Of a stretch of 64,000 nt of DNA, positions 37,014-49,847 are shown in pieces. Under the pieces are notes generated by a model. The model had not been told where the DNA came from, did not search any database, and saw only the letters and a list, made by a program, of their open reading frames with translations. Within the stretch, counting starts at the first letter, position 1. Each line of letters begins with the position of its first letter. This DNA comes from Antitrichia curtipendula. Lineage: Eukaryota; Streptophyta; Bryopsida; Hypnales; Leucodontaceae. The stretch covers positions 40,685,570 to 40,749,569 of the forward strand of contig OX579634.1 in NCBI GenBank assembly GCA_951230915.1, written 5' to 3'. The position numbers and the translations under genes were made by a program.

Positions 37014-39965
37014 ATGGGAGAGAAAGCGATGGATTCGACTATGGAGCTTACGAAGCCACTGAAACTTGGAGCTTATCAGCTCAAGCATCGGTAAGGGATC
37101 TCCAATTCCAGCAGTGCCCTTCAGATTTGTCCTTCAGATGCTGCGCAGGGATGGAAGTCAAGGCGATTCTGTCGTAATGGTCATATTTTTCAATTATATG
37201 GCGAGTTTCAGAGCGCTTCAGTTGTGGGGTTCGAGTGCCGGAGCTCTTAAAATTAGGACTTGTGTAGATCGAAGGTTTTAGTTGAGCGTTAATTTCACTG
37301 AATTCGGACATTTTGAGATGCTTCTGCTCCGAAATTGGGTGCAGGATAGTGATGGCGCCTATGACGCGATGTCGAGCGCGGGATACTCTTGCGACGGAGG
37401 CGATGGAGGTGTATTACGGCCAAAGAGCGTCCGAAGGTGGCCTTCTCATTACGGAAGGTGTCTGTGTCGCCCCGAACGCGCACGGGTATGCTCTAATTTC
37501 TTGCTGAGATCGAGCAATCCTGAAACCCTAATGTGAATGCTTTGTGGTGAATGATGGCCCTCGAGGAATGTTGATCGATCGCCAGAAGTTGGTGTTTTGG
37601 AAATGAAACGTGTCACTGAAAAATCCTCATACAGGCTTGAGAATCGGAAATGATCTCTGGCAGAATTGATGGAATTCTTCAAAGTAACCTCAGAGTGCTC
37701 ATCGTTGCTTAATACTTGGGTGAAGATTTAACTTGCAAATGTTGATACTTTGAAGGCATAATTAATACCAAATTCGTTTAAAGTGATCGAAGTCATGAGC
37801 ACTTCTTCCTACCTTATTATCTCGTGTCACCTATACAACCTTCAATATTACTTCCATTATGCTTCGAATGTGGTACAGCTACAAGGAATAGGCTGCTGTC
37901 CACCTCCATTCTCAATATCTTTGATGATACTTTTTGTGCAAATACAGGTTGTGCTTGATGAATTTTTCAACTTAATACTTATTTTTCAAACATCATATAT
38001 GCAATTTTGACAAATTTGGTACTATTTCCTAATTACAAGCATACGGTGTGTCAGTTTCTTGGACACGGCAGGAATCTACACAAGCGAGCAAGTGGATTCC
38101 TGGAAGCCTGTCACACAAGCTGTCCATAAGCAAGGCGCCATACTCTTTCTCCAACTGTGGCATGTTGGCCGTGCTTCTCATACACGTGAGTTTCTAGCCT
38201 TCTCCCTTTCTGTTGCTGATTCTTGAGCTCTGTTGTCGGATTGCTGATGCTGATGCTGATGAGGATTCTTGAGCTTTTAAACCCTAAATTTCTGAGACAA
38301 TGCAGAGAGTTCAATTTATGTCTCCTGTGCTAATTGTTGTCCTCTGACCATTGTCCAAAACAGAATTGCAACCAGGCAATGCGGCCCCAATTTCTTCCAC
38401 ATCGCAACAGGTGCCTTTACCTTGGGGAACCCATGTGAGAGATGCTTCGGGGAAGAAACGCAGGCATCAATTCTCCATCCCTCGAGTTCTTCACGAAAGC
38501 GAGATCCCGCAGGTTATCGAATGGTTCAAGGTGGGCGCCAGGAATGCCATTGATGCAGGTACGGAACTTGACCTGATTGCATTCTCTCTTGGCAATAATT
38601 CTTTAGTTCTTTTTATGAAATAATTTCATTGATTTTGTGGCTCTTGGGATATTTTCAAGATGCAATCCACACATGCAAGGCCGGTGTAGAACATTGACAT
38701 CTAGTAGGGGATGCAGCTTTATTAATGTAATCAGCATTGCTTGCTAAATGATGTAGCGTCACTTCATCACTAGAATCAAACAATACATTTTTAGACAAAT
38801 CTTCACTAGAAGGAACTATTGTCTCCATCTGAGACCTACTAGGGCCATGATGGATTCATTACGTAACTTTGTAGTAAAAACATACAAAGGCACCCTACAA
38901 TATATAGTCAGACTATAAAAAAAACAAATTTGGATTCACTGAACCAAAATTACTCTAGAATGACCACATGAAGCTCAACAACCCTTAAATAAAGATAGTA
39001 GCAATGTCATTCAATACTTATGTCACTTACGTAGGTGTAATGAAGCTCTATCCAACTGCTAGTGGTCACACTTCTTCACTTGTGCTTATTTGATCATATA
39101 TTTTAAATGGTGTGTTTCAAGAATTGAAGCTTTTCTAACCACTTGAACTTATATGGTTATATTTGTAAAAATGTTGTTTTGTATAGGTTTAAATACTAGC
39201 ACAATTAGATTAGTATCTCGATTAGGTATTCCAATTCTCTTAGGTGCATCCTATTTCCATTGCTCTCCAATTTTGTTTCCAAACTTTTGTGCCTTCCTTT
39301 TGGCTATCTTTGCAGGCTTTGATGGGTGTGAAATCCATGGTGCGCACGGCTATTTGATTGACCAATTCCTCAAGGATGGCATCAATGACCGCATTGACTC
39401 CTATGGGGGCTCCCTTCCTGCTCGTTGTCGCCTTCTCTTGGAGATCACCTCTGCCGTTGCCTTTGAAATCTCTCCCCAACGCACTGCCATCCGCATCTCT
39501 CCATTCACCATTCAAAATGATGGCACGGACTCAAACCCTGAAGCTCTCCTCACATACCTTTTGCACGAGCTCGACAACCTCCACCTCGCATACATCCACT
39601 TAACAGAACCTGAATTCACACACATCATAGAAGGGATGCAATGGACGCCCCAACACTTGGAAATTGTCAAGCAGAGGACGACACCATTATTGGTGAGTGG
39701 GGGGCATACGAGGGAGTCTGGGAATAGGGCGGTGGGGGTCGGGTATGCAGACTTGGTGGGATACGGGAGGGCTTTTATTGCAAATCCAGACTTGGTGAAG
39801 CGGTTTAGGATGGGGGCAAAGTTGAATGGGATGGCAAAGAATGGGGATTTATATGGAAGTCATCCAAAGAAGGGGTATACGGATTTTCCGTTTTTGGAAG
39901 AGGTGGAGGAAAGTGGGAGGGATGGTGTGGGTGGTATTGGGCCATTGCACAGGGCGAGGTTGTAG
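37014..39965 (+). CDS. 12-oxophytodienoate-reductase-like old yellow enzyme, complete
   Basis: Five exons: 37014-37090, 37345-37485, 38055-38185, 38364-38558 and 39316-39965. GT-AG junctions keep frame, giving 1194 nt and 397 residues. The start at 37014 is the first ATG after an in-frame stop; M6 or M10 are alternatives. Landmarks: [18 protein letters not shown] (FMN-barrel entry), [74 protein letters not shown] and [18 protein letters not shown]189, H192 and Y194 correspond to the substrate-binding His pair and proton-donor Tyr of OPR1 (187/190/192). FMN enzymes of this class reduce alpha,beta-unsaturated carbonyls; only the OPR3-like group acts in jasmonate synthesis. The C-terminus ARL fits a plant peroxisomal PTS1, which OPR3 has and OPR1 lacks. 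Confidence 0.95.
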
Positions 39966-42900
39966 TCATGGGATTTGGTAGAAGGTAGCTAGGATTATAC
40001 ATAAGCATTTCAATTAATTTACCGCTAAGAACTTTGAAGACTGTATTCTAGATGATGAACAAACTACTTTAAGACAGTGTTTGTCCAGCTGATTTTTCAT
40101 TTATTCAATGTAATGCTTGTAACTTTAACAAATGACCTTCTTCTATGATGAATACGATGAAATTGAAGTATAAATCATAGTTGTACAATATAAGCATCCA
40201 AAAAAAATCCAATTAATTACTAGATGAATAGGTACATTAGTTTTTCATTTCTAGAAGAATCCTAAAAATCATTTGTCAAATAGTGTTTGTCCTTTGTGGT
40301 CTTATAGGGTTAACCATGAGAGGATGAAACCTATAACAAATTAAAGTCTTCTATCAAAAAACCATCCAATTAGTAGATGAATATTGGAAAATTTCTTATA
40401 GATATATGAGTCTCAAATTTTTCTTGTTATACTATTTTCATCATCCACAATGTTATAGGATCCTATCAAAAAGGTAATTCAGAGGTAAATGATCCATTCA
40501 TTGCATTAATAGGTGTATTTTTACTTCTACATGGACCTTAAAAGTCATTACACTTTTTGTCTTCTAGAGTGTTCTTCAGTTGGATTAAATTTTTATATAT
40601 ATAAAAAATTTCCAATAGGATGTATTTTGTAGAAAATTAGAGATCTTTATTTGTAGAATATTTTTCTTAGTGACAATTTTTGAATTTTTTGCAAGATATT
40701 CTTGAATTTTGAAAATAGATGAACTAACCGGGGTTTACCTAAAAGAATTTTAAAGTGGAATGAAATTTTCATATTTTGATGAATGAATGATGTTTCATTC
40801 ATCAAAATATTTCATTCATCAAAATATACATATTTTTTTTTATGTAAATAGCTTCATCACAAGTTATACTACCTTCAAGATTCAAAAATAAAATCATGAA
40901 GACAGATGACAATCTTCATTTGTTATAAAGGAGGTCCACATATTATTCATGTCTACCTCTCCTATTTTAAGGGCATGTATGGCACAACCTCATTCAATTT
41001 GTACTCAATGATGAATGCAACTCATAGTACACAAGTTAACATTATGTTATGCTATTTATTCTAGTTGCAACGTTAGATTCAATATTGTACAGTACCTGGA
41101 AACCATGACAATCATGATAATGACATCTTATTGTGCCATTCAAAGAATTTTGCACAATGTAGAATATTATTGACATTTTTGGCTTGAATTCTACATTCAA
41201 CTCTTATGCAATTTCAATCAAGCATACCAAATTTCAATTTCAAAAAACAAACTCCATTTTTGGTTAATTCTTTCATTTAATATTCATTGTTTTATTTGAT
41301 AATTGATTGAAAAGTGTTGGTGATGAGTTCTAAAAATTTGTTTGCATGGAGATGTAAGAAGCATCTATATGCACACATTTAATATTTAAAAAATCCATTT
41401 AAGTAACAAAAATATGATCTATAAAGAGTTCAATGTCAAGTGTTGTATTACAAAACTTTGTAAAACAAATATGTTTGTAATTTAATTAGATTTTGGCAAA
41501 GTAATTATATCATCATGCTCAAAGGCACAAAATCAATTAGAGCATAAGGTTCAATTGTATTCAATATTGATAAAGATGATTGGAATGGCACAATAGGATG
41601 CTTGCATTCTAGGTATTGGACAATATATATGATGTACAATAACTTATAGTAGGCACATGTTACTATTGAGTAGTGAAGCAACCTCGAAAGTGACTCAATA
41701 AAAGTGTAAAATATGCACCCACTATAATTCTTTGCACACGGCATGCAATTCACAATGTACATAATAGCCTTGACTTTCATTTTAATAACGTTTGTCTTTT
41801 CAACAACCTAGTAGGTACATTAAAGGAATCCCACACTCCTATTTAAATAACATTAGTTGTAACATTGAAAATGTAAAGTAAAATTAGAAAAGACTTCTGA
41901 AGAAAAGGCTCAAGAGTTGTTTGGAATTATGCAAGGTATTCAATTTTTGAAGGGATCTAAATTATAGGCTATAACACCTCCACTTCACTCAAATACTTGA
42001 TATATCCCATATCTTGTTAAAGAAAAAAATGATCATGAATATAACAAGCATAATATACATACAAACCTTAATTAGAGAGAAAAAAATTCTAATTATCTAT
42101 ATTTTGTACACCAAATACACAAATAATGCAATATTTTATTCTTCTACATCATTTACATCCATAATACATTGACTACACCTCCAAACTCTCTAAATATTAA
42201 TGTCTAATGGATATATAGTTGTATGCTATATAGTTGGGGTGGATTAGGAATGTGGTAGCAAGTCCTAATGCATGTGAGCTTCAAACTTTCTTATTGTCAC
42301 CATCACCAATTGGGAAAGAGAACAAGACTTGCCAAACTAAAAACCATGAACATTTTTCAAGTCTACCAATATGAAAAACATCCTTGGCCTCCAACAAGGC
42401 TTAGGAAAAAATCAAGAATAAACCTATGGCTTAATATAGAACAACTATATGGGAAAAAATTAAAAAACAAAACAAAACAGATTAACGAAAATTCCTTACA
42501 CCCTCAAGTTGTCATGTGCCACACATCCAAAAATCTTTTTTCAACCCAAGAGCCTTCTTTATCACTACAAATTAAATTTGTCCTAGAAAAAAACAAGAAT
42601 AAAACATGTTGAGATATGTCCATCATTGATCTTCTTGAGCAGCTTTTTCTCTGTATGACTAATGTGGATACTCCAATTGCGCTGCTGACCCAAAACCGCC
42701 ATCATCACTCTATGTACATCTTCAAAATCAACATGTACCTATGTGAAAGACACGATTTTAGAACCTTTACCAAAAAGAATTTGACCTTTCATAACTTTTG
42801 CATATGATATCCAAATGTTGTGTTCTTTGATGTATTGGAACCTCCTTTCCCTTCCGAATAAGAAAAATATGAAAATTTGACTAATCTACTAATAGTGACT

Positions 42901-43406
42901 AGTCTACTAATAGTAACTAGGCACAGTAGTGATTTGGAGAGTACCCACCTTATCTTCCTTCTAGTGAAAAATTGCATTCATTTGTCAACATCTTCTCTTT
43001 GCATCCTTTCTTCTTCCTTCTTGTTGAAAATTGCATTTAGTTGTCGTTCCAACTATTTATTGGAGGCACATCAAAAGCTTTAGTTAGTTTAGAAGACCAA
43101 ATCACAAGCTATATGCAATGTTGTTTGTGCATTGCAAAAACTTTCCATCCAAGTTTGGCAAATTCATTTTTCAATAGAGTTAATCCCAAAGGAACCCAAT
43201 TTGAAACACGGGTGTGAGAGGAAGATTTAACTAAGAATAATACAAAGAGAAACACAACACCAAACTCTATTAGTCCCCAATTTTGGTGCTTCAAGGAATT
43301 TTGTCCTATGTTTTACTTCAACTCCAACTCCTAGTCCCTCATTGCATACACTTTAGGATTAACTTTAATGGATTGCATTATATCAATTTTAACCTACAAA
43401 CTAAAA
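39966..43406. other. AT-rich spacer between convergent genes
   Basis: No gene recognised. Contains the hairpin repeat at 40771-40827. Open frames around 42268-42612 and 41505-41780 are AT-rich chance frames without motifs. Some further 3' exon or UTR of the minus-strand kinase may lie at the right edge. Confidence 0.35.
40771..40827. repeat. 17-bp-stem hairpin followed by a third copy of the arm
   Basis: ATATTTTGATGAATGAA (40771-40787) and its perfect inverse (40794-40810) are separated by six bases. The inverse arm is then repeated immediately at 40811-40827. It could be the scar of a foldback element. Confidence 0.85.
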
Positions 43407-46400
43407 TCACCAAACTAGATCTATTAATGATGAAAAAGAGCTTACGGTAGTATTCCTCTTTTTATAAATTTGTAGTTCTTCTTGAAGCTTAGAAAACTTG
43501 CCCTCCAATTCAGCAATTTGCTGGAGATAGTCTCTTTCTCTTTCACTTTGAATTCCTACCATCTACACACAAATAATTAAGAAAAATTAGCAACAATTTT
43601 GTAATAAATTGTAGGTATTTCATTAACACAAATCCAAGACAAGAGCCCCAAAATTCTTCTCAAGGAAAAACGACAGCTTACAGCCTTTATAAATTGTATC
43701 ACTAAGATTTTCGAAATTGCCACAAAATTCTTACCGAGTACTCATTAAGAGTGTTGTTGCTTGAATTTTGCTTTGAGCCACCGCGTTCATCAATAGCTGC
43801 AATTATACACAAATATTAGTGATTTGAAAATCAACACCTCATTGTATTTAAGTCTTTGGATTTACACCTCTAATCCTTTGGATATACATATGGATATGTA
43901 GAAAGACATAACATTTTCAATAATGTTAAGAAATTAAATATAATATTGCAAGAGAAAAATTCACTCAACTTATCACCCATGATTTTAATGTTTTTAGGAA
44001 ATATTCTTAAGATTTAAAAAAGCAAGGGTTTAAGTCACCGATCCTATAAAAAGAAATTGACCATATGTAATACTGGTTCACAATTCTAAATGTTCAAAAA
44101 ATAGAAAAAAATTTAAGTAAACAAGGATTATTTCAAGTTAATCTTCAAAAAATTTAAATTTACCAATAAAAATGAATCCTAAGTACAAATTTGGAAGCTA
44201 CTCACAATTAGGAACCTCATTTGGATGGATGTTACTCAAAATATTTTTGAGAGCATCCTGCAAATTCAAACAAACAGTGTGATCAAAATATTAAATTAGA
44301 CACTTATCATGTAACAATTCTATCATTTAGCACTTAAGTGATTGTGTATAACCTACATGTCACATTCAAGAGAGAAGCTATAACATTCAACATTTCATAC
44401 AAAATAATTCATTAAAGTTGAAAAAAGTAATTTGGCAAGCAGATTCAAAACTAATTAAATTTTCAAAATTTTAGCACTTTGTTCATATGTATCCTACATA
44501 TCTCTACAATCCACTTAATGTTGGTTTATGAAGAGAAGGCAAGTGTTTTGTAGAAGTGGGGAGGTAGAATGTACAACATGACTTTCATAACTCCATAACT
44601 TTCTATTAGAGACTCCAAATCACAAACCTTTTGCATGATTGCACACTCAAGTGCATCTTTTAGGTGAGATACAATGGCCACAATTGGTACATATGCTCCA
44701 TTTAGATCCAATGATGATGAAGTTTTTGGCAAATATAACTGTTATTGTGACCCCAACAAAAAATGCCATTAGAAAATACTTGATTAATTATCCAAATATT
44801 CTAGCCAACTCCCTTTTCATTTCAACTTGTAATTTTTTAGAAATTTGCTACCTGTAAATACAATAGTTCTCAAATACAAATAGGTATGTAAAAATTGGTT
44901 CTTAATGTACAAGAATCCACATTTATAAGATAGATACTAGCATAAAACTACCCATGGTCAAAAATATTCTTGTATCAAATCAATGTTAGTTATAAATTTA
45001 TAAAGTTTATTTCAATGGAATACGTGCTAGCTTTAACCAAAGTTTAAGACAAATTCATTTCAAAAAATGGGGTAAATTTTGTCTATTGACCAATTAAGAT
45101 GTAACGACACAATGAAATTATTAATTGCAATATATAATTAGGAATTAAGTCTCGCAATATAGAATCCTAATTATGAATATTTTGAGTGTGAAGTGCTTGC
45201 ATATTGTTGAATAAATTTGAAATGTAAATTTTTTTATTGGAATTTATCTAATATAAAAATGATTATTGTCATCATTCTTAATTAACCGAGTCATCACTAT
45301 AGCTACAATGAGACACATGGTGAAGAGTCAACAAACCTGTGGGTTTATAATATTATTGAAGGTGACATGCAATTGTGGCTCCTGCATAGTACAAAATAGA
45401 ATAGATTCCATGGTCAAAACTCTCATTGTATCATAGTCATAGTCATCTTATTAGTTTACAACGACAAAAATCAATACAAGACCATTGAGTATTTTATTTT
45501 GTTCCTTATTTGCTCTAGATATTCATCTATTCAATCATAATAAATTCCAAGTTGAGAAATATTATTCATTTTTATATTCAATTGTGATTGAAACGCAATA
45601 GTATAATAATCAATGTGAACTTACTTGATTATTTGTTTCAACGTTTAAGCCTTGTGTAGTGGTAGATGGCAATTGTACACTGCTAGTTGATTCATATTCT
45701 GGAGTATGGATGTACAAATTAGACTTTGCAAATTCATCACCTTCTTTAATTGTTTGCTGCAAAGTCTCATCACCTTCTTTTGTTGTCTCATGCAAAGTAC
45801 CATCACCTTCTTTTATTGTCTCATGCAAAGTATCATCTGGAATCTGGCAACAACAAGATGGAATAAAATAAACAAATATACACAATTATAGACTTAAGTT
45901 GAGCCTTAAAAGCATCATTCAAATCATAGTAGTTTTGACACTTATAAATATCAGTGAACAAGATGCAAGTAAATTGCAAAATTTAATTGTATATCTTTGA
46001 TAATGTGATAACTAGAAGATGAAATTAAAATACAATAGCAATATTACTTGGTTTGCTTGTGCCTTTAGATCATTGACATTGAAAATCCAATTGCTTACTC
46101 CTCTTTTATATTCTATCTGCAAAGAAAAAACACAAAAATATGACACAACAACTAGAAAAAGAAATACATCAAATAGAATCTAATGGTAGCATATTGGAAC
46201 AAGATAGAAATCATTAGCAAAAAACTAAAGAGTGCTCTTCCACAAACCTGGGACCTCTCATTTTTCTCATCAAAATTTATATTTTGTCGTGCAAGTCGAG
46301 CCATGTCCATATTCTGCAAGAAGAAACGTAGTGAATTAAAACTAGTAGGTTTATATGACAAATTATTGCATTTAAGATTTTTAATTTTTATTAATACTTT

Positions 46401-49400
46401 AATGATTTACTACCAAGTGCAAGCTTGATAAAAACATGTAACTAATCCAAAAAGCACTAAGATTCTTAAATCTTTCAAATGAATATGAGGATATTTGTTT
46501 AATATGATCTACCTTCAATTTTTGATATCGCTCTCCTAGAGATGGAAGGCCATGAAGAATACGTTGACAAATGTAGTCGATTTTATAAGCTTGTTTGAAA
46601 AATGAATGTTTGAGCAACTTCTCTGCACTTGGACGTTTGGAAGGGTCTTTAACCAAACACATTGCAATCATTTCTTTAAAAGACTGCAAAGTAAAAATGC
46701 AATTGTTAGTCTTTGAATAACTTGCAATCCAGTTAGAAGAACAAGCAAATCTCCACCCCAAGACTTGACACTTGACAATCCTTGATAGACATATAGTGTA
46801 TAACAATTGTAAATAATTGTTGGCTAGTTTCTTACTTTAGAAAATCGAACTTTATCTCCATCTTGGTCAAGTCTTGGAGGTGCATCTTTTATTATCATAA
46901 GCATAATCTGAATCAATCATTGTGTTATAAGTTGCAAAAATGATAAACTTGAAAGAATAGTAATTATACTTGTAATTCTAGTTTCATCTGTCAACCTAGA
47001 TCAAGTATAAATGGTTTTGTAGATGTTACTTTTGCAGGAGGAAAACTTGAAAATGGTGGATGACCGTGGGCAAGCTCCAAGGCAGTAATTCCAAAGGACC
47101 ATATATCAGCACTACAAAGAGATTAAACCAAAAATAATTGTAATCAGTCCATAACTATTAAGTTAGATTTGAGTGTTTTTTTTATATAAATGAAGGATTT
47201 AATTTTTATTAAAGCTCTATAACCAACATACTTTCACAATATATTACCTCATCACCTTTGCCATTTTTATAGAAGAATAAAGATTTTGTAGATTTACAAA
47301 TAATTAGAAATAAAAATCTTAAGAGATTGTTTGTTTGTTGGCTTGAATTTGAGAGTTAATTTGGAACAAAAAGCTTAGATAGCTACAATGTAATATATTA
47401 ATAACAAACTATAAGTACATTTTGCCAATTATATTCACTTATTATTTTTCAACACCAATAAGCACTCATAATATATTAAAAAAGTATCACAATTGCAAAG
47501 ATTTTATAATCCTCATATTTTATGTTTCTATAAATATATAATCTCTATATTAATTATGAAAGGATAAGTACTTTGGAAATTCACTATGACTACAAATCTT
47601 CAAAAAATGCTCACCTAGAATTATAACCGTGCATTTGCTCCATTACCTCTGGTGCCATCCTAAACAAATAAAAAATCAAATTTAAAAAAAAGACCTATGT
47701 CAAAATTTTCATTAAACTTGAAAAAAATGCATCACATATTACAAAAATGATGCATATAGAAATCTCTCATTATTTATACACCAAAAGCTGAAAGAATTTT
47801 AAAAATAAAACAAATTTCAAATAGTTGAATGAGTGATAATATTAAAGCACGTTTGAATAATAAAGCATAAAGCATATCTTACAACTAGTAAATGACAACA
47901 AAAAGTAAGAAAATCAAACCAACAAGGAGTGCCAACAAATGTGTTCCTTGATCGTTGCCGATCTCCTCCTTCAAACATGCAAGCACTGACACCAAAGTCT
48001 GCTAGTTTAACAATCCCATTTCCGTCCACTAAGATATTTCCAGCCTGCCATCAAATACATATCATGTTATATAAATAAATTACTAATGGACCATCTTAAT
48101 TTGAATTTTAGAAGATATAACTTTTACTACCTCAAAGTAACAATATCCCTATAAGGAACTACTTGAATGGCCGTTTGACCAAGGACTACAATGGCCATCT
48201 TTAAGCCTTTTCAATGGTCATTATTTGGAGCAAAAAACTCAATAAAAATCTCTACACAAATATTTACTAACATATATAATTCTAAATGACAAAGCATTAA
48301 TTTTTTTTAGAGCAACCATATTCTAAGCAACAATATTTGAAATTTTATCAAATGTACCTTAACATCTCTATGAATGTAGCCATTTCCATGAAGGTATTCT
48401 AAGGCCTTCAATGCCTCTTTTAGGAAGGTAGCAATAACATGCTCATTAAATCCCTTTGGAAAAGTTGATTTCATGATGTGAAGGCAAGAGCCCCCTGCCA
48501 TGTAAGGCATCACAACCCAAAGTTTTTCTTCCACAACAAAAGAACAAAATGCCTTCACAAGATTGGGGTGATTTATCAAGGTCATTGTCATTGCCTCCCG
48601 GCGGACAAGATCCTGCAGCACACCATTTTCAATAGATTAATTTTGTTAAGGTTTGCAATTGAAAAAAGAAAGACACCATCATAAGAGTCTTAATAATTGA
48701 AACATTGATTACACAATTAACTCATTCTTGTAGGTTGTTCCTCATAATCTTACAATCTTACAAAAATAGGTAGGCGACTCTTCAAGACAATAATGAATGT
48801 CAATCAAATATACAAACAAACAAAATGTCACCTCTCAACTATTTATTAGCAATAGCAATCCACAAGTGACTTGCCAAATTAATATAAGACAATAAGTCAA
48901 TAAAAAATATATGAAAAAAATAAAGTTATAATGAAAAAATGTGTTTTATTATTTTAATGATGCAATATTTTTTTTAGAACTATTAGAAATTCTAATGAAG
49001 AGTATAAAAAGCTTGGAATCTAATAAACAAAGACTTTAACCACTTATCTTAAATATAATTTTTCAAAGACACCAACTAATGATTTGGCTCAAATTTCTAG
49101 TCACTAGTGTTGATAGAATATTTAAGACAACCTAAAACATTAAGATTACGAGAACATAAAATCTACATCACTCAAGTGAAACTAGCTATAATGTTTCAAG
49201 AGTAGAAATTGCTAAGAATTTTTGCACCAAGAACACAAAAAATTGTCTCATGAAACATCCACATGACCTTAGGGAGGTAAGAAACATTAGAGACATACAT
49301 TTCCAGTGCAACAAATTAGAGGCATTAATATTACAACTACAATACCAAAAAATAATTATAAACCCATTATTTATTACTCGGATGCCACATTTAACTACTT

Positions 49401-49847
49401 CTGGACTTTGGTAAGTCCATAATTAATATAGTAAAATTACATACCTTTACTTTTCAATAGCCAATACATAGGATTAAATTCAAAACTATAATTGATGATT
49501 ATGCATACAAACATACCTCTCATAGAATTTCACCTCATATTACATTTAAAATAAATTTAAAAATTATATATAGTGCAACTTGAATTCCAATCATGAAAGG
49601 AAGAAATAGCAAGAAAAAGAGACTGAAAAATAAAAATAAATTACTACAACAATAATGATGAGAAACTCACCAAGTCATCCTTGCACTTTTCTAAATCCAA
49701 TGCTTTAATTGCTACAACCTCCTTGTACGGCAAACACATTGCAGAATACACGGTGGCAGTAGTCCCGTGCCCGATTTCTTCCAAAAGTTGGTATTCTGTG
49801 GCTATGATAGGGTAAATCTTTTGTTCTATCTGTTTTCCTTCCATCAT
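43407..49847 (-). CDS. STE20-family Ser/Thr kinase, plant OSR1/BLUS1-like
   Basis: Fifteen exons join in frame: 49847-49671, 48612-48358, 48044-47920, 47659-47615, 47111-47030, 46907-46836, 46683-46513, 46313-46248, 46116-46048, 45843-45625, 45381-45337, 44738-44628, 44257-44206, 43796-43735 and 43562-43446. That is 556 codons; reading on adds [12 protein letters not shown] and a stop at 43407, unless a further intron begins at 43445. The kinase domain is complete: [11 protein letters not shown]48 in VVAIKAL, HRDVKAGN (140-147), DFGVSACMF (D160), [18 protein letters not shown] and [20 protein letters not shown]. After it come [20 protein letters not shown] and the family-typical [20 protein letters not shown]. 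Exon 10 holds three 11-residue repeats; the last exon looks coiled-coil. Relatives include BLUS1, which relays phototropin signals in guard cells; function here is inference. Confidence 0.93.
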
